64,000 nt of DNA. It comes from Paenibacillus polymyxa (GTDB lineage: Bacteria; Bacillota; Bacilli; Paenibacillales; Paenibacillaceae). Of the stretch, positions 51,357-59,432 are shown one piece after another. The stretch covers positions 1 through 64,000 of the forward strand of contig NZ_JAGGNR010000039.1 of assembly GCF_018614975.1 (NCBI RefSeq), read 5' to 3'. The position numbers and the translations under genes were made by a program. The first letter of the stretch is position 1. The number at the start of each line of letters is the position of its first letter. The notes under the pieces are model-generated. The model made no database searches, was not told the DNA's origin, and saw only the letters and a program-made list of their open reading frames with translations.

Positions 51357-52535
51357 ATGTCTTTGCAATTAGATGAAGGTACATATACGGTCACGCGGCG
51401 AACGGAATCCATTCGTCTACTTGCCAAGGAATTTGCACTGCTGCATTTTTTGTATGAAAACAAGGATAAAGCCTTCACTCGCAGTCAATTGCTGGATCGG
51501 GTATGGCCGCTTGAATATCCGGTTGAACGTACCGTAGACGATCATATCTATCGCCTACGCAAGAAGCTGAAACGCTGGGATGAGATCCGTCTGGATACAG
51601 TACGGGGCTACGGATATCGACTTGCTGTGCAAGAGAACAAGTCCGCTCTACCCGCTAGCCCCTCTGCTCAGGACCCAGAAATGCAGGAAGTCATTCACGG
51701 ATTACTTCGTAAATATCACTTGTTTGGGCAGGGAAATGCCATACAGACCCTGGTTCAACAGCAGGAAGCGCTTGGCATTCAGATTGTCCCGTATTATCAG
51801 TTGTATATCCATTTTATACAGGGAGATCTGGAGTGGCTGATTACAACCAAAGAAATTGCTTTTGAAGAACGCTTATACTGGTTATTGATTTTTGTCCATT
51901 CGCTAATTGAACCATCAGAAAGCTTACCTTTGTATGAGCAGGCATTGAGTTCAGCTGCATTGTCTGCCGATCAGCTTCGCGAACTCCGCATTCTGAACAT
52001 CATTGAAGTCTATGTAGAGGTGGGCCAATATCAACGGGCCAAAGCACAACTGGAGGAAACGTATCGTGTAATAGAGACTGACGAACTCAAGAATTTCAGA
52101 ATGCCTGTAGCACTTGCAGCGTTGTATGTGGAACTGTGGGGTGGCAGCGGGGAAGCTGTTGAGACTCAGATGACAGTCCTGCGAGCGGGATTGAAGGATG
52201 CCCCGTATCTGCGGGAGATCGGACGTTTTCAGGTGATGGAAGGACTATGGTTACTTCGGCAGGGACGGATTCGTGAGGCAGAGTTAAGAATGGATGATGG
52301 CCTGGACGTATTGAAGATGTCGCTGAACGCACCGCTATATCTGAATGCTGCATATCAGATCCTTCAGTTCATGGGTCATCATCGAATTGAAGGCAGAATT
52401 TGGAGTAAGTATCGTCAAGTGTATGCAGAGATCGGCAAAAGTTACGGTGTTCCCTTATATGGACAACAAATTTTAGATGAAATACGTAACTTTTTATCTC
52501 CAACCTCCCCATCCTCTGATCTTCCTCTGATATAA
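51357..52535 (+). CDS. OmpR-type winged-helix regulator with helical-repeat domain
   Basis: A 392-aa protein. The N-terminal winged helix, LLAKEFALLHFLYENKDKAF and ERTVDDHIYRLRKKLKRWDE, is like the OmpR effector domain, but there is no receiver domain before it. The remaining 280 residues form many predicted helices in TPR-like pairs, for example QLRELRILNIIEVYVEVGQY and QRAKAQLEETYRVIE. Such architecture recalls BTAD/SARP-type regulators. GTAGGAGGAACC precedes the ATG. It lies 70 bases before an MFS transporter gene and may control it. Confidence 0.78.
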   Translation: MSLQLDEGTYTVTRRTESIRLLAKEFALLHFLYENKDKAFTRSQLLDRVWPLEYPVERTVDDHIYRLRKKLKRWDEIRLDTVRGYGYRLAVQENKSALPASPSAQDPEMQEVIHGLLRKYHLFGQGNAIQTLVQQQEALGIQIVPYYQLYIHFIQGDLEWLITTKEIAFEERLYWLLIFVHSLIEPSESLPLYEQALSSAALSADQLRELRILNIIEVYVEVGQYQRAKAQLEETYRVIETDELKNFRMPVALAALYVELWGGSGEAVETQMTVLRAGLKDAPYLREIGRFQVMEGLWLLRQGRIREAELRMDDGLDVLKMSLNAPLYLNAAYQILQFMGHHRIEGRIWSKYRQVYAEIGKSYGVPLYGQQILDEIRNFLSPTSPSSDLPLI

Positions 52536-52604
52536 CTCCTTTATGATTACAGCCAAGGAACATATAGGCCACAAGCGGCTGTAATCAAGGGAGGAAGTAC
52601 ATGT

Positions 52605-53951
52605 ATGACCGTCATTTCAAATGAATCCACATCCAATGAACCCACCGAATCACCCACCTCATCTGCACAATCTTCCAAAAGCTTATGGACTAACCTCCGG
52701 TTTGTCCGCATATTTATCGCATACTCTCTGGCTACATTTGGAGATTGGTTCGATGCACTTGCCATCCAGGTAATGGTGGCTTACCGCTGGGGCGCCGATC
52801 CGCTGATCATTGCCCTTATTCCTGTATGTATGGCTGTCCCAGGTATACTGCTGGGCTCCGTTGCTGGTGCCCTGGCTGATCGACTGCACAAAGTGAAAAT
52901 CATGATGCTGTGTGATGTAATCACCGTGGGATTAACCGTTGCTATTTTATTCGCACCAAGCCCGATAGGGTTGCTTCCACTTCTTGCCCTGCGGGCCATG
53001 ATGGGAGTTTTTCACGTTCCAGCCCAGCAGGCGTTAACCCGCCAGGTGGTGGCAGAGGAACATCTGTTTCAGGCGTCATCCCTAAACGGTTTTGTGAGCC
53101 AGTGTTCGAAAGTGGCGGGACCACTGCTGGGTGCAGTCATTTTGGCCTTCTTTTCACCTCAAATCTGTATAGTCATTAATGCCTTTACCCGCCTGTTGTC
53201 AGGTGCGGTATTATGGCCCTTGCGGCGTTTGGTGGAGAAGTCGGAGTCCGTTGAATCAGACGGAAGTGCTGCTAGTGAACAGGATGGATCGGAATCGTTG
53301 TTCTCCCAGTGGAAGCAAGGCTGGCGTTTTATACAGAGCAGTCGCACCGTGCTGAGTACGATTTTGTTCGGCTGTTTTGGACTCATGGCCATTCTTATGA
53401 TTGATTATCAGTTTACGACCCTGTTTCGGGAGATCAAGCCAGGTAATGAATCACTGCTCGGTTGGTTGGGATCGTCGGCAGGAGCAGGGGCAGTCATCAT
53501 CATTTTGTTGTTAAATCGCTTACCGAGAATTGGGTATGGGTGGGGACTGGGTGGAGGATATCTGTTCGTGGGTGCCGGAATTGCTGCGCTGGGGTGGATC
53601 GGCCCACAAACACCCGAAATTTGGGTCATGATCTGGGGCCTCTGCATTGGGCTGGGTAATGGGCTCTTTATGGTAACACTGAATTATTTGCTGCAAAAGG
53701 AAACCCCTCCTGCCTATGTAGGGCGCGTCTTTGGCATTCAAAATTCACTGTCCAGTGTTGTACTGGTTGTAGCTCCACTTGCAGGTGGAGCGCTCATTCG
53801 AGTTGCAGGGCCGAGCCCCACCTTTCAATATATCGGTCTCGCTACGCTGGTGATTGGTCTTGCAGGCATACTGCTGCAACGCATTTTGTGGGAGGGGAAG
53901 CAGCCTCTCATATCGGAAGCAAAAGAGACTATTCCGCAGGAATCGATCTGA
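52605..53951 (+). CDS. MFS transporter (DUF894/MFS_3-like, macrolide-efflux type)
   Basis: A 448-aa permease with about 12 helices. The N-terminal tail of 25 residues is Ser/Thr/Glu-rich. Family landmarks are FVRIFIAYSLATFGDWFDAL, the loop GALADRLHKVKIMMLCDVIT, PAQQALTRQVVAEEHLFQAS and the second-half PPAYVGRVFGIQNSLSSVV. This group includes Mef-like exporters, but the substrate cannot be told. AAGGGAGG lies about 11 bases before the ATG. It follows the winged-helix regulator. Confidence 0.83.
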   Translation: MTVISNESTSNEPTESPTSSAQSSKSLWTNLRFVRIFIAYSLATFGDWFDALAIQVMVAYRWGADPLIIALIPVCMAVPGILLGSVAGALADRLHKVKIMMLCDVITVGLTVAILFAPSPIGLLPLLALRAMMGVFHVPAQQALTRQVVAEEHLFQASSLNGFVSQCSKVAGPLLGAVILAFFSPQICIVINAFTRLLSGAVLWPLRRLVEKSESVESDGSAASEQDGSESLFSQWKQGWRFIQSSRTVLSTILFGCFGLMAILMIDYQFTTLFREIKPGNESLLGWLGSSAGAGAVIIILLLNRLPRIGYGWGLGGGYLFVGAGIAALGWIGPQTPEIWVMIWGLCIGLGNGLFMVTLNYLLQKETPPAYVGRVFGIQNSLSSVVLVVAPLAGGALIRVAGPSPTFQYIGLATLVIGLAGILLQRILWEGKQPLISEAKETIPQESI

Positions 53952-53957
53952 GAGCCA

Positions 53958-54242
53958 TTAATACATCTGCAAACCAACAAATAGCCGCTTCCGGTATTCA
54001 TCCGAAGGCGGCTGTTTGCACATTGCATTGTTCAGCGTCCCATTCGCGGTCATACTCAAGGAACCACTGAAAGAAGGCAGCTGGTTGAGCGCAACCGTGA
54101 TTCCGCCGGAGAGTGGTGATACGTATAGGGTTTTCCCGCACCCTGCTGGATTCGCCAATTGTACTGTGGCGCTAACCGTTCCTCCTAACAATCCCAGTGT
54201 GTGGAGTTGGTGAAGCTTGCATCGTTCTCCGGTGGGCAACAA
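53958..54242 (-). pseudogene. possible remnant of a beta-rich surface or spore protein gene
   Basis: On the minus strand an open stretch of 94 codons reads LGLLGGTVSATVQLANPAG, then GKTLYVSPLSGGITVALNQL and SLSMTANGTLNNA. The alternating polar/hydrophobic pattern and TVQLANPAGxGKTLYV phrase recall beta-rich exported proteins of spore formers. No ribosome binding site or sensible start is seen (TTG only), and the reading breaks upstream. An inverted repeat, AGCCGCTTC/GAAGGCGGCT (53983-53991 and 54004-54013), lies inside its end. It accounts for most of this 384-base gap. Confidence 0.35.
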
Positions 54243-54335
54243 TGCCAGGAGAGGTGTATGTGTTGGTATTCGACGTTGCCAATAGCTCGATCCCTCATTC
54301 CTTCGTTCCTTATTCTATACTCAAATCAATCATTC

Positions 54336-55007
54336 TCAACCTTTGCATATCACCGCTCGAAAACAGCGGATCGGCGTGCCGTACATGTCAGACCAGATAG
54401 CATCGTCCGGCTCTTCCACATTCAGCTTATCTTCAATAGTTAATCCGGTGACAGCCATGATTGTCTCCAGCAGATCAGGGCGCATCTCGGGCACATCAAA
54501 GGTAGCGATTAACTGTCCGTTTGGCTTCAGCACCCGGGCGAATTCACGAAACGCCCGCAGCATCGTGCCCGTATCCAGATGCTCCAGTACAGAGATACAG
54601 AACACCCGATCAAACTTACCCGACTCGTACGGAAGCTGGGCCAGATTAGCCTTGGCACGGTGCAATCGGACGAGAGTTGATTCCGGCAGATCCTGAGCGG
54701 CTTGCTCGCCAAAATCAGAAACAATATCCAGCCGGATCGCCTCTTCAGACAAAATACGTTCATCCCAGTCACAGGCGTGAACCTCGCGGCAGTGTTCGGC
54801 AAGCCAGAATTTGAATGGATGGGAGATGCCGCAGGCTGCATCAAGGACGACGTCGCCTGGACGTGCAAATTGCCGGGCCCATTCGTATTCATAAGGACGG
54901 CTCCACCATGCCGGATGCAGGGGGAAGACCAATGTATCCGTTTTAGGGTCACTTTGCCTAATGTATCTTGATTCCATGAATTCCGTTGCCTTGGGCGTAT
55001 CCATCAT
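54336..55007 (-). CDS. class I SAM-dependent methyltransferase
   Basis: A 223-aa methyltransferase. Motif I is VVLDAACGISHPFKFWL, the acidic end of strand 2 is HACDWDE, motif IV is FDRVFCISVLEHLDTGTMLR, and the post-motif strand is RVLKPNGQLIATFD. ATG 55007 follows GAAGGAGGG by 9-10 bases; the frame is open further upstream but without a site. It is the last gene of a minus-strand operon with two glycosyltransferase genes, so it may methylate a glycan or glycosylated product. Substrate unknown. Confidence 0.82.
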   Translation of the reverse strand: MMDTPKATEFMESRYIRQSDPKTDTLVFPLHPAWWSRPYEYEWARQFARPGDVVLDAACGISHPFKFWLAEHCREVHACDWDERILSEEAIRLDIVSDFGEQAAQDLPESTLVRLHRAKANLAQLPYESGKFDRVFCISVLEHLDTGTMLRAFREFARVLKPNGQLIATFDVPEMRPDLLETIMAVTGLTIEDKLNVEEPDDAIWSDMYGTPIRCFRAVICKG

Positions 55008-55038
55008 CCCCGAATTCCCTCCTTCAATCCTGTCTCTG

Positions 55039-55509
55039 TCAAAAAAGATTCCAACACCGTGCTCCACCGGCTTTTTCGATTTCCGATGAATCCAAATGAA
55101 AATCTACCGTTCCTTTCCACTCTCGTTCTTGATCGTTATCTGTATCCCCACCTCCATCCGCACCTCCATCTCCGTTAGCCTTACCACTGTTCGCTCCAGC
55201 ACCACTCGTTCCATCCTTGCCTTCTACAGCTTGCATCCCTGATATAACTGCACCAACATTTTCTTCATGACTCACCAGATCATTCTTCCATGCGACAAGC
55301 CATTCGTCTTCCTGTTCTTGCTCGAAGGTCCGCGTTGGCGGGGCTGGTGTGAAATAGGACAGCTGATGAACCACGGGAATATGCCCGAGTCCACGGATGA
55401 CACTGCACAGATCCAGAATATATCGCTCCAGTCCACCACCAAATACACGACCGAATTCCCGGTTGTACCCGTCGGTGAAACTATGCGTCAGAATACTCAC
55501 CACGCCCAT
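55039..55509 (-). pseudogene. truncated GT4-like glycosyltransferase with low-complexity tail
   Basis: The first 60 residues, MGVVSILTHSFTDGYNREFG then GGGLERYILDLCSVIRGLGH and IPVVHQLSYF, are the typical N-terminus of a GT4 glycosyltransferase, a family of about 380 aa. After that the sequence becomes acidic and Gly-rich (ANSGKANGDGGADGGGDTDN) and stops at 156 residues. The donor-binding C-terminal domain is missing. It is either a degraded gene or a short protein of altered function. The start is good: AAGGAGGGACC precedes the ATG, two bases after the GT2 stop. Confidence 0.55.
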
Positions 55510-55510
55510 C

Positions 55511-56632
55511 TCACGGTCCCTCCTTCCAGGGAATCAGCCGAGGTTCCGGATCGAGAATAGACTCGTAATGTGCAAGATTGCCCCACTCACCGCTAGGATC
55601 AATGCGCTTATAACGCAAATATTTACGAACCCGGTCCTCCAGACTGCCTGCCCAGCCGAGATGCTGAACCTTCAGTTCCGTGCTGACTCCAGGCAATACG
55701 TTGCAGGACAAGGGAAGACGGGGAACATGATGATTCTGTTGTGGATAAAAATAAGGATATCCAGGCATATACCGTACAAGTGAAGCGGTATGCCGTTTGT
55801 GCAGACACCAGAGATCATCTTCCCGGTAGTGGGTCCGGCCGCCCCACATATCGTAGAAACGGAATGCAAACCAGTCTGCATACTCCTGATTAATCAGCGT
55901 GCGTATGGCTTTTTTGGCCTCTGAGCTGTACAGCTCATCCGCATCAACCGAGAGCAACCAGTCGGGATGTGTTCCCGCCGCCGCTTGCCATAAGGTGTTG
56001 CGAAGTCGCCATTCCTCGGCGAACAGCGGTTTCTCCAATACCTCCAGACGGACCACCTTCGGATAGGCTTTGCATAGATCCGGGGTTCCGTCTGTGCTGG
56101 CATCGTCCACAATCACGATCTCATCCACGAACTCACTCAGATCATGCAATACTTCTTCAAGGTATCTGCCACGTTCATTGCGAACCTGGAGCATGGCGGT
56201 CAGCTTGTTGCCTTTGCTTTTGCGAACCCGACGAATGGAGAAGGGCTCTTTGATTACACTTGTTTCCTCTTGTGTTATAGCAGCATTCTGTTCTTCCTGA
56301 CCTTGTGAATCACCCCAGTGACGCACTTGGCTTCGGATGTCCTGCGTTGGTTGTGCATGATCCGGGGTGTGATCGCCATTTCCCAATGCGTCTGTATATG
56401 TTCGATCCACTGTTTCCGTTGGCGTGTATGTGGTTTCGGTTCGGATATCCCTGTGCACCATTGGCCCATTCAACTGTTGGCTACGCTTCTTCGGGTCCAG
56501 CATCATGGCACCTCCCCTCGCAGTGCCAGCGCACTTACGGACAATTGCTGATAATCCGGGCGACTGGGCTGTACTGTCCTCAATCGGGTTGGATTCGGGA
56601 TCTACACTTCGTAATGGTGCAGGCTTTTCCAT
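55511..56632 (-). CDS. family 2 glycosyltransferase with long N-terminal tail
   Basis: A protein of 373 aa. The first 130 residues are polar and low in hydrophobics. The GT2 domain begins KLTAMLQVRNERGRYLEEVL, with the nucleotide-binding EIVIVDDASTDGTPDLC and the DxD region LLSVDADELY, then YDMWGGRTHYRED and HLGWAGSLEDRVRKYLRYKR. ATG 56632 has AGGGGAGGTGA before it. An in-frame ATG at 56503 also has GGGGAGG 7-8 bases upstream, so a shorter form of 330 aa is equally possible. It heads the operon with the truncated GT4 and the methyltransferase. Confidence 0.8.
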   Translation of the reverse strand: MEKPAPLRSVDPESNPIEDSTAQSPGLSAIVRKCAGTARGGAMMLDPKKRSQQLNGPMVHRDIRTETTYTPTETVDRTYTDALGNGDHTPDHAQPTQDIRSQVRHWGDSQGQEEQNAAITQEETSVIKEPFSIRRVRKSKGNKLTAMLQVRNERGRYLEEVLHDLSEFVDEIVIVDDASTDGTPDLCKAYPKVVRLEVLEKPLFAEEWRLRNTLWQAAAGTHPDWLLSVDADELYSSEAKKAIRTLINQEYADWFAFRFYDMWGGRTHYREDDLWCLHKRHTASLVRYMPGYPYFYPQQNHHVPRLPLSCNVLPGVSTELKVQHLGWAGSLEDRVRKYLRYKRIDPSGEWGNLAHYESILDPEPRLIPWKEGP

Positions 56633-56836
56633 GAAAAGTTCACCTCCCCTTAACTGTAATATGGCGCGTCATTCGCTCTGCATGTACTTCATGCTTTCAC
56701 TTCATATGTAAAGCCCTCACGGTACTTCGCATGATATGCCTGAGACTAACATATGGGCATTCCGTCCCAAACATGAGTGTCTTCCACGAATAGATGCAGT
56801 TGGCAAGCTGTGATAGTAGGCTGAATTTTATCTTTT

Positions 56837-56894
56837 GTGTGACCAGGATCACTTTTTTTTGCTCTAGAGACGAAGATTGTGATAATTCTCACAT
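56837..56894 (+). promoter_or_regulatory. Rex-type operators upstream of cydABCD
   Basis: TTGTGATAATTCTCACAT (56877-56894) matches TTGTGA-N6-TCACAA except for the last base. A second, weaker site, GTGTGACCAGGATCACTT (56837-56854), has the GTGA-N6-TCAC core. TATAAA at 56896-56901 could be the -10. Rex is a NADH/NAD-sensing repressor of cyd operons in Gram-positives; the rex gene is not in the window. The rest of this 383-base gap shows no gene. Confidence 0.78.
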
Positions 56895-57015
56895 GTATAA
56901 AATAGGTAATCTGGCACAATACGTTCATCAACGTATTTGGCGGACAGACAGCGAAGGTGCAACTTCAATGCCAGATACGCATACTGCGAAGTGAACAGAA
57001 AGAAGGGGTAACGGT

Positions 57016-58431
57016 ATGGATCCGATTATGTTATCGCGTATCCAATATGCACTTACAACGATTTTCCATTTCTTTTTTGTCCCGCTATCCATCGGTCTTG
57101 TACTGTTGGTTGCAATCATGGAGACGTTGTACGTTGTTAAGGGTAAGGAAATCTACAAAACGATGGCGAAGTTCTGGGGCAAGCTGTTCCTGATTAACTT
57201 TGCCGTCGGGGTTGTCACAGGTATTCTGCAAGAGTTCCAGTTCGGCATGAACTGGTCTGAGTACTCTCGGTTTGTGGGAGACGTGTTCGGTGCGCCACTG
57301 GCTGTTGAAGCATTACTCGCGTTTTTTATGGAGTCTACATTTATTGGGTTGTGGATATTCGGATGGGATCGTTTGTCCAAAAAAGTGCATCTGGCCTGCA
57401 TCTGGCTGGTGTTTGTCGGCACATTCCTGTCCGCGCTGTGGATTCTGGCAGCCAATTCGTTTATGCAGCATCCTGTCGGGTTTGAGATTAACAACGGCCG
57501 AGCCGAGATGAATGATTTCTTTGCACTCATCACGAATGGTCAGCTTCTCGTCGAGTTTCCACATACGATTTTTGGGGCATTGATGACAGGGGCTTTCGTC
57601 GTAACCGGGATCAGTGCCTACAAATTGATGAAAAAGCAGGATGTGGAGATCTTCCGCAAATCGTTTAATATCGCGATCATTATCGCTCTTGTTTCCTCAT
57701 TCGGCGTCGCTTTCTCCGGGCACTTCCAGGCGCAATATCTGGTGGAGACACAGCCGATGAAGATGGCAGCCAGTGAAGGCACATGGACAACGACAGAAGA
57801 TCCGGCACCATGGACGGTGGTCGCTTTTATCGATCCGGATAAACAGGAGAGTACGGGTGAGATCAAAATACCTGGATTGCTCAGTTATCTGTCCTACAGC
57901 AAGTTCTCCGGTAGTGTCAAAGGCATGAAGGAACTGAATGCTGAGTATCAGCAGACGTATGGACCAGGGGACTACATCCCGCCGGTACGGACAACGTTCT
58001 GGAGTTTCCGGATTATGATCGCAGCGGGTGGTTTGATGATTGTGCTGGCAATGTACGGTACGTTCCTGGCCATGCGCAAGAAGCTGGAGGTCGCTGGAAA
58101 GTGGTTTATGCGTCTGATGGTATTTGCCATATCCTTGCCGTTTATCGCCAATACCTCAGGTTGGATCATGACCGAGGTTGGAAGACAGCCATGGACGGTA
58201 TTTGGCTATATGACCACCGAGGCCGGGGTCTCACCGAACGTATCCGCAGGAATGATCCTGTTCTCCACGATTGCGTTCACAGCTGCGTATACCGTGCTTG
58301 GTATCGTGATGGTATACCTGTTCGTACGTGAGATCAAGGCAGGACCATTTGCGGTTGATAAGCCGGAAGATCACGATGAATCGGCCGATCCGTTCGGCGT
58401 GGATGGAGGTTATTCCGTTGTCACTAAGTGA
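57016..58431 (+). CDS. cydA: cytochrome bd ubiquinol/menaquinol oxidase subunit I
   Basis: A 471-aa membrane subunit that oxidises quinol and carries hemes b558, b595 and d. It starts DPIMLSRIQYALTTIFHFFF, with the heme-ligand His, and contains RFVGDVFGAPLAVEALLAFF, FIGLWIFGWDR, the heme-region GHFQAQYLVETQPMKMAASE and WIMTEVGRQPW. The Q-loop is of the short Gram-positive type. AGAAGGGG lies about 9 bases before the ATG. It overlaps cydB by 14 bases. Confidence 0.95.
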   Translation: MDPIMLSRIQYALTTIFHFFFVPLSIGLVLLVAIMETLYVVKGKEIYKTMAKFWGKLFLINFAVGVVTGILQEFQFGMNWSEYSRFVGDVFGAPLAVEALLAFFMESTFIGLWIFGWDRLSKKVHLACIWLVFVGTFLSALWILAANSFMQHPVGFEINNGRAEMNDFFALITNGQLLVEFPHTIFGALMTGAFVVTGISAYKLMKKQDVEIFRKSFNIAIIIALVSSFGVAFSGHFQAQYLVETQPMKMAASEGTWTTTEDPAPWTVVAFIDPDKQESTGEIKIPGLLSYLSYSKFSGSVKGMKELNAEYQQTYGPGDYIPPVRTTFWSFRIMIAAGGLMIVLAMYGTFLAMRKKLEVAGKWFMRLMVFAISLPFIANTSGWIMTEVGRQPWTVFGYMTTEAGVSPNVSAGMILFSTIAFTAAYTVLGIVMVYLFVREIKAGPFAVDKPEDHDESADPFGVDGGYSVVTK

Positions 58432-59431
58432 GTTGTGGTTTTTGCTGATTGCCGTATTGTTTGTTGGCTTCTTCTTTTTGGAAGGTTTTGATTTTGGTGT
58501 GGGGATGTCTACAGGCATTATTGCCAAAACGGACCGCGAACGCCGAACCCTGATTAACTCGATTGGTCCGTTCTGGGATGGTAATGAAGTATGGCTGATT
58601 ACGGCGGGGGGAGCGATGTTTGCTGCCTTCCCGCACTGGTATGCCACGTTGTTCAGCGGTTTTTACCTGCCACTTGTAGTGGTGTTACTCGCCTTGATTG
58701 GCCGCGGAGTTGCTTTCGAATTCCGCAGTAAAATGAAGCAGCAGCGCTGGCGCAAAACATGGGACATCATCATTGTTGTCTCCAGTGCGCTCTTGCCGTT
58801 CCTGTTCGGCGTAGTCTTTGCCACGTTGATGAAGGGTCTGCCCATTGATGGGGAGATGCAGTTGCGTGCAGGATTCCTCGATATTGTTAATCCGTACACC
58901 GTGATTGGTGGCTTGAGCGTAACCCTGCTGTGTCTGGTTCATGGATTGCTGTTTGCATCACTACGAACAGTAGGTGATCTCAGAGAGCGTGCCTTGAAGA
59001 CAGCGCAAAAATTGATGCTGCCGCTGGCTGCACTACTCGCTGTTTACGCGTTAATGACGTATTTCATGACGGATGTGTTCGCCGTACGCGGCTGGGCTCT
59101 TTGGATCATGGTTGTACTTGGCGCAGTCTCGCTTGCACTTGCGGCCTACTTTGTTCGTCAGAAGCGGGAAGGTTGGGCTTTTGGTATGACAGGGGCAGTG
59201 ATTGCAATTGCCTTTGCCTCGGTCTTTATCGGACTGTTCCCAAGAGTAATGGTGAGTTCCTTTGGAGCGGCATATGACCTGACCGTATACAACGCTGCAT
59301 CCGGCGCTTATTCATTGAAAGTAATGACCATTGTAGCTTGCACACTGCTGCCGTTTGTCCTCGGTTATCAGATCTGGAGTTATTATATCTTCCGCAAACG
59401 TCTGAACGAGCAGCACCATCTGGAGTACTGA
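58418..59431 (+). CDS. cydB: cytochrome bd oxidase subunit II
   Basis: A 337-aa membrane subunit, the same length as the Bacillus protein. It begins LSELWFLLIAVLFVGFFFLE followed by GFDFGVGM, the family signature, then IGPFWDGNEVWLITAGGAMF. TTG 58418 is chosen because ATGGAGGT lies 7 bases upstream within cydA. An ATG at 58403 is part of that site. It pairs with CydA in the oxidase complex. Confidence 0.93.
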   Translation: MSLSELWFLLIAVLFVGFFFLEGFDFGVGMSTGIIAKTDRERRTLINSIGPFWDGNEVWLITAGGAMFAAFPHWYATLFSGFYLPLVVVLLALIGRGVAFEFRSKMKQQRWRKTWDIIIVVSSALLPFLFGVVFATLMKGLPIDGEMQLRAGFLDIVNPYTVIGGLSVTLLCLVHGLLFASLRTVGDLRERALKTAQKLMLPLAALLAVYALMTYFMTDVFAVRGWALWIMVVLGAVSLALAAYFVRQKREGWAFGMTGAVIAIAFASVFIGLFPRVMVSSFGAAYDLTVYNAASGAYSLKVMTIVACTLLPFVLGYQIWSYYIFRKRLNEQHHLEY

Positions 59432-59432
59432 T

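Noticed and set aside
54201..54443. Plus-strand small ORFs in the 53952-54335 gap
   Set aside because: No ribosome binding sites, overlap with the methyltransferase 3' end, and no sensible composition.
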